A stretch of DNA of 64,000 nucleotides from SPDF01 sp963812085 (GCA_963812085.1 CAWETL010000003.1:434001-498000); one strand, 5' to 3'; counted from the first letter of the stretch, positions 43,493-52,709 are shown. Notes: a model not told the origin generated them from the letters alone. Numbers and translations are program-made.

Positions 43493-44820
43493 CCGCGCCG
43501 GCAATCGCCCCTGGGCGCGGGCTGCTCAAGGTCCTCGGCCTCGCGTTCGGGATCGCACTCGCCGTTGGGACGGTGGTGGGCGGGGGCATTCTCCGTACCC
43601 CGGGAACGGTGGCGGCGCTGCTGACCACGCCGACGCTCTTCTTCGGGGTGTGGCTGGGGGGCGCGGCGTTCGCCTTCCTCGGCGCCACCGCCTACGCTGA
43701 ACATGGCGCGATGGATCCGGGGGCGGGCGGCGTATACCCCTGGGCCCGTCGGGCCTTCGGCGACTACCCCGCCTTCCTCGTCGGCTACAACTCCTGGGTG
43801 CAGCAGTGCGCCATCATGGCGGGCCTGGGCCTCCTGGTCGGCGAATACGCCGGCGCCGTCGTGCCCGGACTGGCCGGGCGATCGCTCGGTGTGGCGAGCG
43901 TCCTGCTCGCCGGCTTCCTCCTGGCGCACTGGCGCGGGATCCGGTCCGGCGCGGGAATTCAGCAGGTCACCACGCTGTTGAAGGGGGGAGCGCTCATCCT
44001 GCTCGTCGGGGCCTGCTTCCTCCTGCCGGCGGCCGCCGCGTCAGCGCCCGCGGCGCGCCCCGGCATGCCGGTGATCATGGCGATCGTCCTTGCGATGCAG
44101 GGCGTCATCTTCACCTTCGACGGCTACTACTACCCGATCTACTGCGGCGAGGAGTTCCGGAACCCGGGTCGGGACATTCCGCGCGCCATCTTCCTTTCGC
44201 TGGTCGGTGTCGCGCTCCTGTACCTGCTGCTGAACGTCGCATTCGTGCGGCTCCTTTCCCTGCCCGCCATGGCCGGAGACCCCTTCGTGGCGGCCACGGC
44301 CGCCCGCCGGCTCCTGGGCACGTCAGGCGATGGCGCGCTCCGGGTGCTGATGATCATTTCCATTGCGGGCACGATCAACAGCACCTTCCTGGGCTCCACA
44401 CGAATCGTCTTTTCGCTGAGCCGGGACCGCCTCTTCCCGGTCCCTGCGGTGACCGTGAACGCCGGCGGAACGCCGACCACGGCACTGCTGCTCTCTACCG
44501 GCGTGGGCTTCTTCTTCCTCCTCTCCGGGACGTTCAACGCCGTCATCGCCACCCTGTCAGTCTTCATTGTGCTGAACTACCTGGTCTGTTTTCTCGCGCT
44601 CTTCCGCCTCCGCATCACGGAGCCGACTCGCCCGCGCCCGTACCGCGCCTGGGGCTACCCTTGGTCCACGGCGCTGGCCGTGGCCATCGCCGTCGTGTTT
44701 CTTGCTGGGGTGGTCTGGAGCGATCCCCGGCACGCCCTCCTTGCCGTGGGGGTACTGGCGCTCTCGGTGCCCGCCTTCTGGCTCCTCAGGCGATTCGTGC
44801 ACCCGGCCGCGGCCGCATGA
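43489..44820 (+). CDS. APC-family amino acid permease
   Basis: The 443-residue protein has about 12 membrane helices and an N-terminal GTVVGGGILRTPGTVAALL helix typical of APC transporters. GGVYPWARRAFGDYPAFLVGY follows in helix 3 and a conserved Tyr/Glu-rich FTFDGYYYPIYCGEEF segment lies in helix 6. The substrate cannot be determined. TTG start; 4-nt overlap with the acyltransferase and with the DUF1295 gene. Confidence 0.87.
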   Translation: MTAPAIAPGRGLLKVLGLAFGIALAVGTVVGGGILRTPGTVAALLTTPTLFFGVWLGGAAFAFLGATAYAEHGAMDPGAGGVYPWARRAFGDYPAFLVGYNSWVQQCAIMAGLGLLVGEYAGAVVPGLAGRSLGVASVLLAGFLLAHWRGIRSGAGIQQVTTLLKGGALILLVGACFLLPAAAASAPAARPGMPVIMAIVLAMQGVIFTFDGYYYPIYCGEEFRNPGRDIPRAIFLSLVGVALLYLLLNVAFVRLLSLPAMAGDPFVAATAARRLLGTSGDGALRVLMIISIAGTINSTFLGSTRIVFSLSRDRLFPVPAVTVNAGGTPTTALLLSTGVGFFFLLSGTFNAVIATLSVFIVLNYLVCFLALFRLRITEPTRPRPYRAWGYPWSTALAVAIAVVFLAGVVWSDPRHALLAVGVLALSVPAFWLLRRFVHPAAAA

Positions 44821-45527
44821 GCCGGCTGTCATCGTGGGCGGTGCGGCTTCACCGCCTGAATCATCACCTCAGCACCGAGCTGTTCGGCGGGCCCCGTGTG
44901 CTCAAGCTCGCCTGGGTGATCAACGCGCAGAAGCTCGGCTCGCTGCCGTTCGTCCTGGCGCTCATGTGGGCGTATGGCGTGTGGACGCCGGTCGCCTGGA
45001 TCTACCTGGCGCTGTACGGCAGCTACGGCGTGTGCTGGTTCCTCAAGGACCTGGCCTTCCCCGACGGCAACTGGCAGCGGCGGGTCACCTGGGGCGGGGC
45101 AGGGGCGGCGTTCCTGCTCGGCTTGGCGCCCTACTGGGTGCTGCCGTGGCTGCTGGTTTCGGGCCGGGGTCATCCTCCCGAATCGTTCGGAGTCGTCGCG
45201 CTCTCGATCGGGCTCCATACCGTCGGGCTCTTCCTGATGGTCGCCGCCGACGCGCAGAAGACCTTCACGCTCCGGCTTCGCGCGGGCCTGATTACCGGCG
45301 GGATGTTCCGGCTGGTCCGCCATCCCAACTACCTGGGCGAGATGATGCTCTACGCCGCGTATGCCGTGCTGGTCGGGCACTGGCTGGCGTGGGCCATCCT
45401 CCTCCTGATCTGGGCCGTGGAGTTCGTGCCGAACATGCTGGCCAAGGAAGCGTCCCTCAGCCGTCATCCTGAGTACGCCGCGTACCGCGAGCGGACCGGC
45501 GCCCTGATTCCGAGGATTCGACCATGA
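44817..45527 (+). CDS. DUF1295/isoprenylcysteine methyltransferase-fold membrane protein
   Basis: The 236-residue polytopic protein ends with the ICMT/steroid-reductase-like signature GMFRLVRHPNYLGEMMLYAAYAVL and a C-terminal RHPEYAAYRERTGALIPR. These motifs place it in the DUF1295 or phospholipid-methyltransferase-like family, which binds a nucleotide or SAM cofactor. The ATG overlaps the permease stop by 4 nt and the stop overlaps msrA by 4 nt. The reaction is unknown. Confidence 0.78.
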   Translation: MSRLSSWAVRLHRLNHHLSTELFGGPRVLKLAWVINAQKLGSLPFVLALMWAYGVWTPVAWIYLALYGSYGVCWFLKDLAFPDGNWQRRVTWGGAGAAFLLGLAPYWVLPWLLVSGRGHPPESFGVVALSIGLHTVGLFLMVAADAQKTFTLRLRAGLITGGMFRLVRHPNYLGEMMLYAAYAVLVGHWLAWAILLLIWAVEFVPNMLAKEASLSRHPEYAAYRERTGALIPRIRP

Positions 45528-46060
45528 CGATCGAGTTGGCGACGTTCGGCGGGGGCTGTTTCTGGTGCCTGGAAGCGGTCTTCGAACAGCTGAAGGGCGT
45601 GACCGGCGTCGTCTCCGGCTACGCCGGCGGAACGGTGGCACACCCCACCTACGAACAGGTCTGCGGCGGTCGGACCGGGCACGCGGAAGTCACGCAGGTG
45701 AGCTTCGACCCCTCGGTCGTCTCCTACCGTGACCTCCTGGATGTCTTCTTCTCCATCCACGACCCCACGACCCTGAACCGGCAGGGAGCGGACGTCGGCC
45801 CGCAGTATCGGTCGATCATCCTGACCCACTCCGACGAGCAGCGGAACGCCGCACTGGAGGCGATCCGTTCGGTGGAGCGGGAGGGCGTCTGGCCCGACCC
45901 CCTGGTGACCGAGGTCGCGCCGCTTTCCGCGTTTTACCCGGCGGAGGCGGGGCACCAGGGGTACTTCAGGCGCAACGAAGGGCAACGGTACTGCCAGGTC
46001 GTGATCGCGCCCAAGGTGGCCAAGTTCCGCGCGCACCACCTTGGACGGCTCAGGGCCTAG
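45524..46060 (+). CDS. msrA: Peptide methionine-(S)-S-oxide reductase
   Basis: The 178-residue enzyme reduces methionine sulfoxide in proteins. It has the catalytic GGGCFWCLEAVF (Cys12), GYAGGTVAHPTYEQVCGGRTGHAE and the C-terminal NEGQRYCQVVIAPK, where the resolving Cys may lie. The catalytic residue is Cys, not Sec. It overlaps the DUF1295 gene by 4 nt and is the last gene of this operon. Confidence 0.96.
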   Translation: MTIELATFGGGCFWCLEAVFEQLKGVTGVVSGYAGGTVAHPTYEQVCGGRTGHAEVTQVSFDPSVVSYRDLLDVFFSIHDPTTLNRQGADVGPQYRSIILTHSDEQRNAALEAIRSVEREGVWPDPLVTEVAPLSAFYPAEAGHQGYFRRNEGQRYCQVVIAPKVAKFRAHHLGRLRA

Positions 46061-46172
46061 GCGGCAGTCGCTCGCTTCAAACCCGACTTCCGTGCGGGTA
46101 GATTCGCTCGCTTCTGCCTGCGCGCCGGTGAGGCTCGCGGAATGCGTCCTCTCCCCTCCCCCAGCGGACGGC

Positions 46173-47669
46173 GTGCGAATACTCGGTGGAAGTGCTGGGC
46201 TCCTCCTGCTGTTTGTGATAGCTGTGCCGCTCGGGGCCCAGGCCCCGGCGGGCCTCGGCGATTCGATGGCGCCGCCAATCCGCATCGCCGGGCCGCAGCC
46301 GATGCCGGCGGCGCTCCTCCCGGCCGGGGGCGAGTCGGCGGCGCCCTCGAGGCACGATTCATTGCCGTGCCGGGCATGCGATCCCCCGGTTCGCTTCTGG
46401 GCGGCGGCCGGGGAACTGATGCTGATCCAGGTGGTCCCCTTCAGCGTCAACCACTGGGTGCGAGGCTATGCCTGGGCCGACGTCGGCCCGCAGACCTGGA
46501 AGAACAACCTCAGCTATCCGTGGCAGTGGGACGACAATCAGTTCCTCAACAACCAGTTCTCCCATCCCTACCAGGGCAACCTCTATTTCAACGCCGCGCG
46601 CACCAACGGCTACAATTTCTGGCAGTCGGCGGCCTGGCCGTTCGTCGGCAGCGCCATGTGGGAAATCTTTTTCGAGGCGTGGGCACCGGCGCCCAACGAC
46701 TTCGTCAACACGAGCGTCGGCGGCATCATCCTCGGCGAGACGTTCAATCGCCTCTCGAACCTCGTGCTGGACAACACGGCCACGGGCGGCGAGCGGGCGC
46801 TGCGAGAAGTGGGCGCCGCGCTGCTCAACCCGGTGGGCGGGCTCAACCGGCTGATTCGCGGCGAGACCAGCGGGGTCTCCGCGAATCCACCGTCCTGGCG
46901 GCCGAGCTTCCTGCTCGGCGTCGTGGATCTGGGCTATCGGCGGACGACGCAGTCCCTCGCCAGTGGATTCATCGAAACCGGCACCAACCAGTGGAACGCC
47001 ACGTTCTCGCTGTCTTACGGCAATCCGGTGAAGGATCTCAGTGGCCCGCCGTTCTCCCACTTTGCGCTCCGGGCCGACCTGGCGGGACCGGGTGGGGACG
47101 GGTACGTCAATCAATTCAGCGCGCGCGGCAGCTTGGCGGCGTGGCCGCTGGGCAACGGGAGGCACAACCAGATCGCGCTCTCGATGGAGTACGACTATTT
47201 CAACAACCCCGCCTTCGTGTACGGAGGACAGAGCGTCCAGTTTGGTCTCGTGACGCTGATCGGACGGCCGGGCGGCGACTGGTGGGGCCAGACCTCCCTC
47301 CTCTTCAATGGCGTGATTCTGGGTGCGACCCAGTCCGACGAGTATCACTCGGTCGAGGGCAGGGACTACGACTACGGGCCGGGAATGGGAGGCATCGGGA
47401 CGGCACGCATCCTGTACAAGAATCGGCTGCAGGGGACTGCCGCCTATACCGGGCTCTGGATCCACACGCTCGACGGCACCAATTCCGCGCACTACCAGGA
47501 CGCCCTGATGATCGAGGCGCGGTATTGGGCCAGCCGAAAGGTCGGGATCGGGGTGAGCTTCACGGGGTACCATCGGCACAGCGTCTATTCGGGCTTGCCG
47601 ACCGTCGATCAAGACGCGAGCTTTGTAAGGTTCTTCCTGAGCGAGGCGTTGCCCGGCCTCCCGCGGTGA
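46173..47669 (+). CDS. DUF3943 domain barrel protein, first tandem copy
   Basis: From the GTG at 46173 the product is 498 residues with a signal peptide (LLLLFVIAVPLGAQ). After a Pro-rich linker with CRACDPP come the DUF3943 blocks NNLSYPWQWDDNQFLNNQFSH, GNLYFNAARTNGYNFW and FFEAWAPAPNDFVNT. Barrel-like strands follow to the end. The next gene has the same length and is clearly homologous. The two are probably outer-membrane proteins from a tandem duplication; function is unknown. Confidence 0.75.
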   Translation: MRILGGSAGLLLLFVIAVPLGAQAPAGLGDSMAPPIRIAGPQPMPAALLPAGGESAAPSRHDSLPCRACDPPVRFWAAAGELMLIQVVPFSVNHWVRGYAWADVGPQTWKNNLSYPWQWDDNQFLNNQFSHPYQGNLYFNAARTNGYNFWQSAAWPFVGSAMWEIFFEAWAPAPNDFVNTSVGGIILGETFNRLSNLVLDNTATGGERALREVGAALLNPVGGLNRLIRGETSGVSANPPSWRPSFLLGVVDLGYRRTTQSLASGFIETGTNQWNATFSLSYGNPVKDLSGPPFSHFALRADLAGPGGDGYVNQFSARGSLAAWPLGNGRHNQIALSMEYDYFNNPAFVYGGQSVQFGLVTLIGRPGGDWWGQTSLLFNGVILGATQSDEYHSVEGRDYDYGPGMGGIGTARILYKNRLQGTAAYTGLWIHTLDGTNSAHYQDALMIEARYWASRKVGIGVSFTGYHRHSVYSGLPTVDQDASFVRFFLSEALPGLPR

Positions 47670-47721
47670 CGGGCCCGATGTCTCGAGTGAGTCAACCGCT
47701 CCCCCGATCGAGAAGCCAGCG

Positions 47722-49218
47722 ATGAACCGCACCGCCCGACTTCTGGCACTGTTCTTCCTCGTGGTTCCGGCGAATGCCCTGCTGGCCCAGGGGGCGGATG
47801 GATCCGGCGCGAGCCCGGCGGCCGCCGGGCGCATCGGCGGGCCGCAGCCGATTCCGGCGGTCCTGCAGCCCGGACTCGAACCCCCGGCGCCCCCCCGCGA
47901 CACGCTTGCGTGCCCCGACTGCCGCCCGCCCATCCGGTTCTGGGCCGCGTTCGGCGAGCTCATGCTCGTCCAGTTCATACCGTTCAGCTACAACCACTTC
48001 GTGCGTGACGCGGTGTGGGCCGACGTCAGCATCCAATCGATCAAGAACAACCTGAGCTATCCCTGGCAGTGGGACGACAACGCCTTCGTGAACAACCAGT
48101 TTTCCCACCCCTACCACGGAAACCTCTATTTCAACGCCGCCCGGACCAACGGATACGATTTCTGGCAGTCCTTTGCCTGGCCCTTCGTCGGGAGCCTGAT
48201 GTGGGAAACGATGGGCGAGGCCTGGGCACCGGCGCCGAACGACTTCGTGAATACCAGCCTCGGCGGCGTCGTGCTCGGCGAAACACTCTACCGGCTGTCC
48301 TCGCTCACGCTCGACAACACCGCCACCGGGAGCGAGCGGGTCTGGCGGGAAATCGGCGCGGGCCTGCTCGACCCGGTCCGCGGGTTCAACCGCCTGATCC
48401 GCGGGGAGACCGGACGAGTTTCTGCCAATCCGCCCGACTGGCGCCCCAGCCGCGTGCTCGCGGCGCTCGACCTCGGCTACCGCGGCACCTCCACCGCACT
48501 CTCCCTGGACAGCTTGTCGGCCGGAACGAGTCAATGGGACGCACAGATGTCGCTGCAGTATGGGGATCCCGTAAAGGATCTCGGGGGCTCGCCGTTCTCG
48601 TATTTCGCGGTCCGCGCCGAACTGGCCGGTCCACCCCAGGAGGGCGGCCACCTGCTGAGCCAGCTGAGCGCGCGGGGCAGCCTCGCCTCCTGGCCCGTGA
48701 GCAGCGACCGCCGGCACCAGATCGCGCTTTCCATGGAGTACGACTACTTCAGCAATCCCGCCGTCACGTACGGCGGGCAGAGTGTCCAGCTCGGCCTCGT
48801 GTCCGCGTTCGGCAAACCGGGGGCGACGTGGTTTGCCCAGACGAACGTGCTGCTCGACGGCGTCGTTCTCGGCGCCACCCAGTCCGACTACTACGCGACG
48901 ATCGAGGGGCGAAACTACGACTACGGGCCCGGCCTCGGCACGCTCGTCAATGCCAGGGTGCTGTACAAGCAGCGCTGGCAGGCCAACCTGTCCTACCTCG
49001 GGCTCTGGACGCACACCATCGACGGGGCCAATTCCGACCACTACCAGGACGCCCTGACCGCCGAGGCCCGATACTGGTTCTCCCGGCGCCTCGGGGCCGG
49101 CGTGAGCCTCACCCGGTACTCCCGGCACAGCGACTACAGCGGCCTGCCCAGCGTGACGGAGGACGCCAATTTCGTCCGGGCGTTCGTGAGCACGGCGTTT
49201 CCGGAGGTGCCACAATGA
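47722..49218 (+). CDS. DUF3943 domain barrel protein, second tandem copy
   Basis: Also 498 residues, with a signal peptide ending ALLAQ, a CPDCRPP element and the same conserved blocks (NNLSYPWQWDDNAFVNNQFSH, MGEAWAPAPNDFVNTSLGGV, HQIALSMEYDYFSNPAVTYGG). Its linker and loops differ from the first copy, suggesting divergence after duplication. It follows the first gene by 52 nt and overlaps the downstream lipoprotein gene by 4 nt. The pair plus lipoprotein look like one envelope operon. Confidence 0.75.
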   Translation: MNRTARLLALFFLVVPANALLAQGADGSGASPAAAGRIGGPQPIPAVLQPGLEPPAPPRDTLACPDCRPPIRFWAAFGELMLVQFIPFSYNHFVRDAVWADVSIQSIKNNLSYPWQWDDNAFVNNQFSHPYHGNLYFNAARTNGYDFWQSFAWPFVGSLMWETMGEAWAPAPNDFVNTSLGGVVLGETLYRLSSLTLDNTATGSERVWREIGAGLLDPVRGFNRLIRGETGRVSANPPDWRPSRVLAALDLGYRGTSTALSLDSLSAGTSQWDAQMSLQYGDPVKDLGGSPFSYFAVRAELAGPPQEGGHLLSQLSARGSLASWPVSSDRRHQIALSMEYDYFSNPAVTYGGQSVQLGLVSAFGKPGATWFAQTNVLLDGVVLGATQSDYYATIEGRNYDYGPGLGTLVNARVLYKQRWQANLSYLGLWTHTIDGANSDHYQDALTAEARYWFSRRLGAGVSLTRYSRHSDYSGLPSVTEDANFVRAFVSTAFPEVPQ

Positions 49219-49667
49219 GCCGAGCGACGATGCATCGGGAGACACGAATCATGACGCGGAGGGGAGTCGTCCGGCTGGCCGCGGTGCTGGCCACGCTTGC
49301 GAGCCTGGGTTGCTCGGAACCGTACGGGATGCTCGGGCCGGACAACCACGTGAACATCGTGAACCTGCCGGGGCACCTGGAGTACTCGGCCGACAACATC
49401 CAGAACGTCACCACGACGATCACGATCAGCTGGCAGAACCCCGCGCCGGTCGCGGCCATCCAGCACCTGAGCTTCACCCCGCACGGCACCAACCAGCTCG
49501 TGATCACCGACGCCGACGGGAAGACGGTCTACGACGGGAAGCTGTTGTACGAACTCGACGACCGGACCCTGGCCGGGACTCCCGGCGCCTGGACGGTCCA
49601 GTTCCGGCTGGGGAACAGTGTCGGCCAGATCGACGTGATCCTCGACGCGAGCTACCCGCCCGACTGA
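49215..49667 (+). CDS. Small lipoprotein downstream of the DUF3943 pair
   Basis: The 150-residue product begins at the ATG overlapping the second DUF3943 stop by 4 nt; an ATG 12 codons later would give a cleaner signal. The signal ends in ATLASLGC, a lipobox. The mature part contains a beta-sandwich-like pattern with TTTITISWQNPAP and TITISW-type strands and no known catalytic motif. It probably acts with the barrels at the outer membrane. Confidence 0.6.
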   Translation: MSRATMHRETRIMTRRGVVRLAAVLATLASLGCSEPYGMLGPDNHVNIVNLPGHLEYSADNIQNVTTTITISWQNPAPVAAIQHLSFTPHGTNQLVITDADGKTVYDGKLLYELDDRTLAGTPGAWTVQFRLGNSVGQIDVILDASYPPD

Positions 49668-49679
49668 GTCGCGCCCGGC

Positions 49680-51029
49680 TCAGTCGGTGCCCGGGAAGGT
49701 CACCACGCTGGTGAATCCTTCCGGGCTGACGCTTGCCACGCCAAAGAACCAGTTGTCCACCACCAGCCCATCGAAACGATGGCTGGTGGCCTGCCCGACG
49801 TCCTCCCAGTGATCCCAGGTGGGTGAATCGGTCCGCCGCCAATAGACCCGGTACCCTGCCACGGAGGCCGAGTCCGCCGGCGGGCTCCAGCTGAGCGACG
49901 CCGCGGGTTGCACGGCGCCCCTGAGGCGGACGGTGCGCGGGGCACCCGGCGCCCAGGAGAGTGAGGCCAGCACCGCGGCGTCGAGGGCAGTCACCCTCCG
50001 CGCGTACTGGAAGTTGACCCCTTCGATCACGTCGCCGTACGCCACCCCGTTTTCCACCCGGATGTCCTGGTGCTGGCGGGCGTAGTTCTCGTGGGCCTCC
50101 ATGAGCCGCACCGCCGGAAACCCCAGGTCGGCGAAGGGCCGGTGGTGCCCGCCGCGGCCGTACCGGTCGAGCCGGTAGATGAGCCAGACGTCGAGGGAAG
50201 GGAAGTACCTGTCGCCGACCGCCTTGATGTATCGCGCCAGCTGCCGGGAGTTGCCGTCCACCTCGCCCCCCGTCGCCCGCCGGGCGTGGCGCGCCGAATC
50301 GGTCTCCGTGGGCGGCGTGCCCTCCGAAAACACCCGCACCGTCGTCGTGTCGCGGATCCCGTCGCTTCCCTCGACGTTGCCGATCATGTCGTTGTTGATC
50401 ACCCCGGTGACGCGCCAGCCCCGTTCCTTCGCCATGGCCGCGACGGTTTGTCCGCCGAGGAGGCCGTTCTCCTCCCCGGACAGGGCGGCATAGACGATCG
50501 ACCCGCGGAAGCGGTAGGCCGACAGGACCCGCGCCGCCTCGAGGACCGCCGATACCCCGCTTGCGTTGTCGTTCGCCCCCGGGCTGGAGTCGCGCGCGTT
50601 CATGATGTCGGTTACCCGGCTATCGATGTCGCCGCTCAGCAGGATGAAGCGGCCGGGGTCCGTGGTGCCGCGCTGGATCGCGATGACGTTGACCACCGGC
50701 GTCGGGCCCGGCACCCGCGGAAGTCCCTGGTACGTCTCGGAGATGTCGAGCACCTCCAGGCAGCCGCCGCAGACCCGGAAAGCGGAGTCGAACCTGGCGT
50801 GGACCCACCGGCGCGCGGCACCGATCCCGCGGGTCGGTGACAGGGTGTCGCTGAGGGTGTGCCGCGTGCCGAATCCGACCAGCGCGCGGACGTCCGCCTC
50901 AAGGCGTGCTGCCGAGACGGAGTCGATGATGGCGACGAGTTGCGCTGCGTGCGGTCCAGCGGGCGTCTGCGCCGGCAGGGTGTGGGGTACGGTGACGAGG
51001 AGGATGAACAGCAGGGTGATGGGGCGCAT
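49680..51029 (-). CDS. Secreted M28-family aminopeptidase with C-terminal FN3-like domain
   Basis: The 449-residue product has a signal peptide ending in LPAQ. The catalytic domain shows LLSGDIDSR, where the usual first metal-binding His is Asp, PGANDNASG, ALSGEENGLLGG, NNDMIGN and HHRPF, the metal-ligand blocks of M28 di-zinc peptidases. After about residue 340 a fibronectin-like repeat (LSWSPPADSASVAGYRVYWRR) is added. Some M28 homologs carry the same His-to-Asp change, so activity is not excluded. It is convergent with the lipoprotein gene upstream. Confidence 0.82.
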   Translation of the reverse strand: MRPITLLFILLVTVPHTLPAQTPAGPHAAQLVAIIDSVSAARLEADVRALVGFGTRHTLSDTLSPTRGIGAARRWVHARFDSAFRVCGGCLEVLDISETYQGLPRVPGPTPVVNVIAIQRGTTDPGRFILLSGDIDSRVTDIMNARDSSPGANDNASGVSAVLEAARVLSAYRFRGSIVYAALSGEENGLLGGQTVAAMAKERGWRVTGVINNDMIGNVEGSDGIRDTTTVRVFSEGTPPTETDSARHARRATGGEVDGNSRQLARYIKAVGDRYFPSLDVWLIYRLDRYGRGGHHRPFADLGFPAVRLMEAHENYARQHQDIRVENGVAYGDVIEGVNFQYARRVTALDAAVLASLSWAPGAPRTVRLRGAVQPAASLSWSPPADSASVAGYRVYWRRTDSPTWDHWEDVGQATSHRFDGLVVDNWFFGVASVSPEGFTSVVTFPGTD

Positions 51030-51155
51030 TCCTGGCTCCGGCCTGGATGGACACTGCTTGAACCTAGTGCCTGCAGCCGTCCTTGCCGACTAACCCGGCC
51101 CGGTTGATCTTCACCGGGTGCCGTCCGTCCTCCACCCCTTCACCCCGGAGGGACC

Positions 51156-51878
51156 CTGACCCATTCGACGCTCACCGCCATCGCCCTGCTCCTCGCGAGT
51201 GCGGCCTGTTCGCGCCCACTCGCGACGAGGACGTACGCGTGCGAGGGCGGCGACTCGATCGTCGCGGGGCTCGGGCCGAGGTTCGCCGAGTTGCACCTGC
51301 CGCCCAACCGGGTACTCCGGCTGCAGCTTGAGCGCTCCGCCTCCGGGGCGCGCTACAGCGATGGCCGGTACGCGCTCCATACCAAGGGCGACGAGGCCAT
51401 CCTCGAACGAGGGGGCAAGGTCGTCCTGCGGGAGTGCCGTGTCGGCGGGCGGCCGTCGGTGGAGGTCCAGGACACGGCGGTCACGCCCGAGTGGGCACGG
51501 GCCATGGCCGAATCGATCGACGTGGTGGTGGACACCGTCAAGCCCGCCGTCCGGACGCTGCCTCCGGAGCACCGGGGATGGAAGCCACGCGTGATCAGTC
51601 TGTGGGCCTTGAATGGGCAACCGGCACGCCTGACGGTCAGCGAGCCGGGAGATTCGGGGCGCTCGAGCGGACTCAACAGCTACTACTTCCGCGACGGCCG
51701 AGTCGAGGTGGTGCGCGGTCCCCAGACGCAGTACGTCTTCCGGGACACCACGCTGATCTTCTGGACCACCGACTCGCTCCGGCCGATTCCGGACATTCCG
51801 CTCCGTGACATGGTGGCGCGCCAGAACTTCGTCCTCGGCGAGGTCCGGCAGTACCTCGCCATGTTCGGCATCGAATAG
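51156..51878 (+). CDS. Lipoprotein of unknown function, apparently starting at CTG
   Basis: A lipoprotein-like signal (LTAIALLLASAAC) is read in frame from a CTG at 51156, preceded by GGAGG. No ATG, GTG or TTG lies between the upstream in-frame stop and this point, so the start is either CTG or an ATG altered by mutation. Beginning instead at the TTG at 51291 would remove the signal. The 240-residue protein has beta-rich segments such as LPPEHRGWKPRVISLW and a C-terminal VRQYLAMFGIE. The family is unknown. It is divergent from the M28 gene. Confidence 0.5.
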   Translation: MTHSTLTAIALLLASAACSRPLATRTYACEGGDSIVAGLGPRFAELHLPPNRVLRLQLERSASGARYSDGRYALHTKGDEAILERGGKVVLRECRVGGRPSVEVQDTAVTPEWARAMAESIDVVVDTVKPAVRTLPPEHRGWKPRVISLWALNGQPARLTVSEPGDSGRSSGLNSYYFRDGRVEVVRGPQTQYVFRDTTLIFWTTDSLRPIPDIPLRDMVARQNFVLGEVRQYLAMFGIE

Positions 51879-51890
51879 GATGGGATCGCC

Positions 51891-52116
51891 ATGACCAAGC
51901 GACTGCAGAGCGTATGAGAGCGACGACATCGTCGTCACGTTCGACCCGAACGTATGCATCCACTCGGGGGAGTGCATCCGGGGGCTCCCGGCGGTGTTCG
52001 ATGTCCGGCTGAAGCGGTGGGTCCGCCCGGAAAACGCCCCGGCCGGGCAGGTGGCGGAGCAGGTCCGCCGTTGCCCGTCCGGGGCGCTCCAGTTCCGGAT
52101 GAAGGAACCGACGTAG
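51891..52116 (+). pseudogene. Frameshifted Fer4_19-type (4Fe-4S mono-cluster) protein
   Basis: The ATG at 51891 begins MTKRLQS but the frame then closes after 'V'. One base out of step, codons from TAT-GAG read YESDDIVVTFDPNVCIHSGECIRGLPAVFDV, ending RRCPSGALQF and a TAG at 52116. This is the single-cluster Fer4_19 ferredoxin-like family, whose members normally begin 'MTKRL-YE'. A single extra base near AGCGTATG explains the break. It lies 12 nt after the lipoprotein gene and before the convergent Spy-like gene. Confidence 0.7.
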
Positions 52117-52125
52117 CGCGGCGCG

Positions 52126-52542
52126 TCAGTTCTTCGGCGGCGCACCCGGCGCCGGCGCCGGCGCGGCGCCCGACGGCGCCCCACCGCCCATTCGCTGCTG
52201 CATCGCCGCCATGTTCTTATCGTAGACGGCCTGCTGGTCCGGGGTGAGGACGCCGCGGACCGCCTTCGTCGAGGCCTGCATCAGTTGCATCGCCTTCTCC
52301 CGATCGGCGTCGCTCGGCGGCACGCCAGGCGTCATGGCCGGCATCTGGGAGCGGTAATGGGTGCGAATCGAGTCGATCTGGGTCTGCTGTCCCGGAGTCA
52401 GGGTGATCCCCTCGAACAGCATGGCCTGCATCCGGCCGCGGGGGTTGCCGCCCGCAGGCGGACCACCCTGCGCGGAGAGGGCCGGGGCGGTCGCAAGGAC
52501 GAGCCCGAGTACGGCGAGCGAGGTGAGCGAGCGGAAACGCAT
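52126..52542 (-). CDS. Spy/CpxP-like periplasmic protein
   Basis: The 138-residue protein has a signal peptide ending ALSAQ. The mature part contains helical repeats with the LTPGQQTQIDS and LTPDQQAVYDK motifs, the LTxxQ type seen in Spy and CpxP, and a Pro/Ala tail. Such proteins act as periplasmic chaperones or stress sensors. It starts at 52542, beside the AT-rich regulatory region of the TspO gene, and is convergent with the ferredoxin-like gene. Confidence 0.75.
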   Translation of the reverse strand: MRFRSLTSLAVLGLVLATAPALSAQGGPPAGGNPRGRMQAMLFEGITLTPGQQTQIDSIRTHYRSQMPAMTPGVPPSDADREKAMQLMQASTKAVRGVLTPDQQAVYDKNMAAMQQRMGGGAPSGAAPAPAPGAPPKN

Positions 52543-52651
52543 GGAGACCTCCAGAGGTGAATAAGGCGAACCGAGCTGTTACGCGTGGGAGCCGAAAAGC
52601 GTTGTCGATCGCGAATCCGCAGAGCCGGATGGGAGAGGCCGAACTGACCTC

Positions 52652-52667
52652 ACATAAGACTTTATGT
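52652..52667. promoter_or_regulatory. Dyad operator candidate upstream of the TspO-fusion gene
   Basis: ACATAA-GACT-TTATGT is a perfect 6-bp dyad with a 4-nt spacer, in an AT-rich stretch (52640-52710) unlike its GC-rich surroundings. It lies 42 nt before the TspO start and about 110 nt before the Spy-like start. The layout suggests a repressor or activator site. Confidence 0.4.
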
Positions 52668-52709
52668 CATATGGCCTAACATGCAGTAATACATAGTATT
52701 GGAATATCT

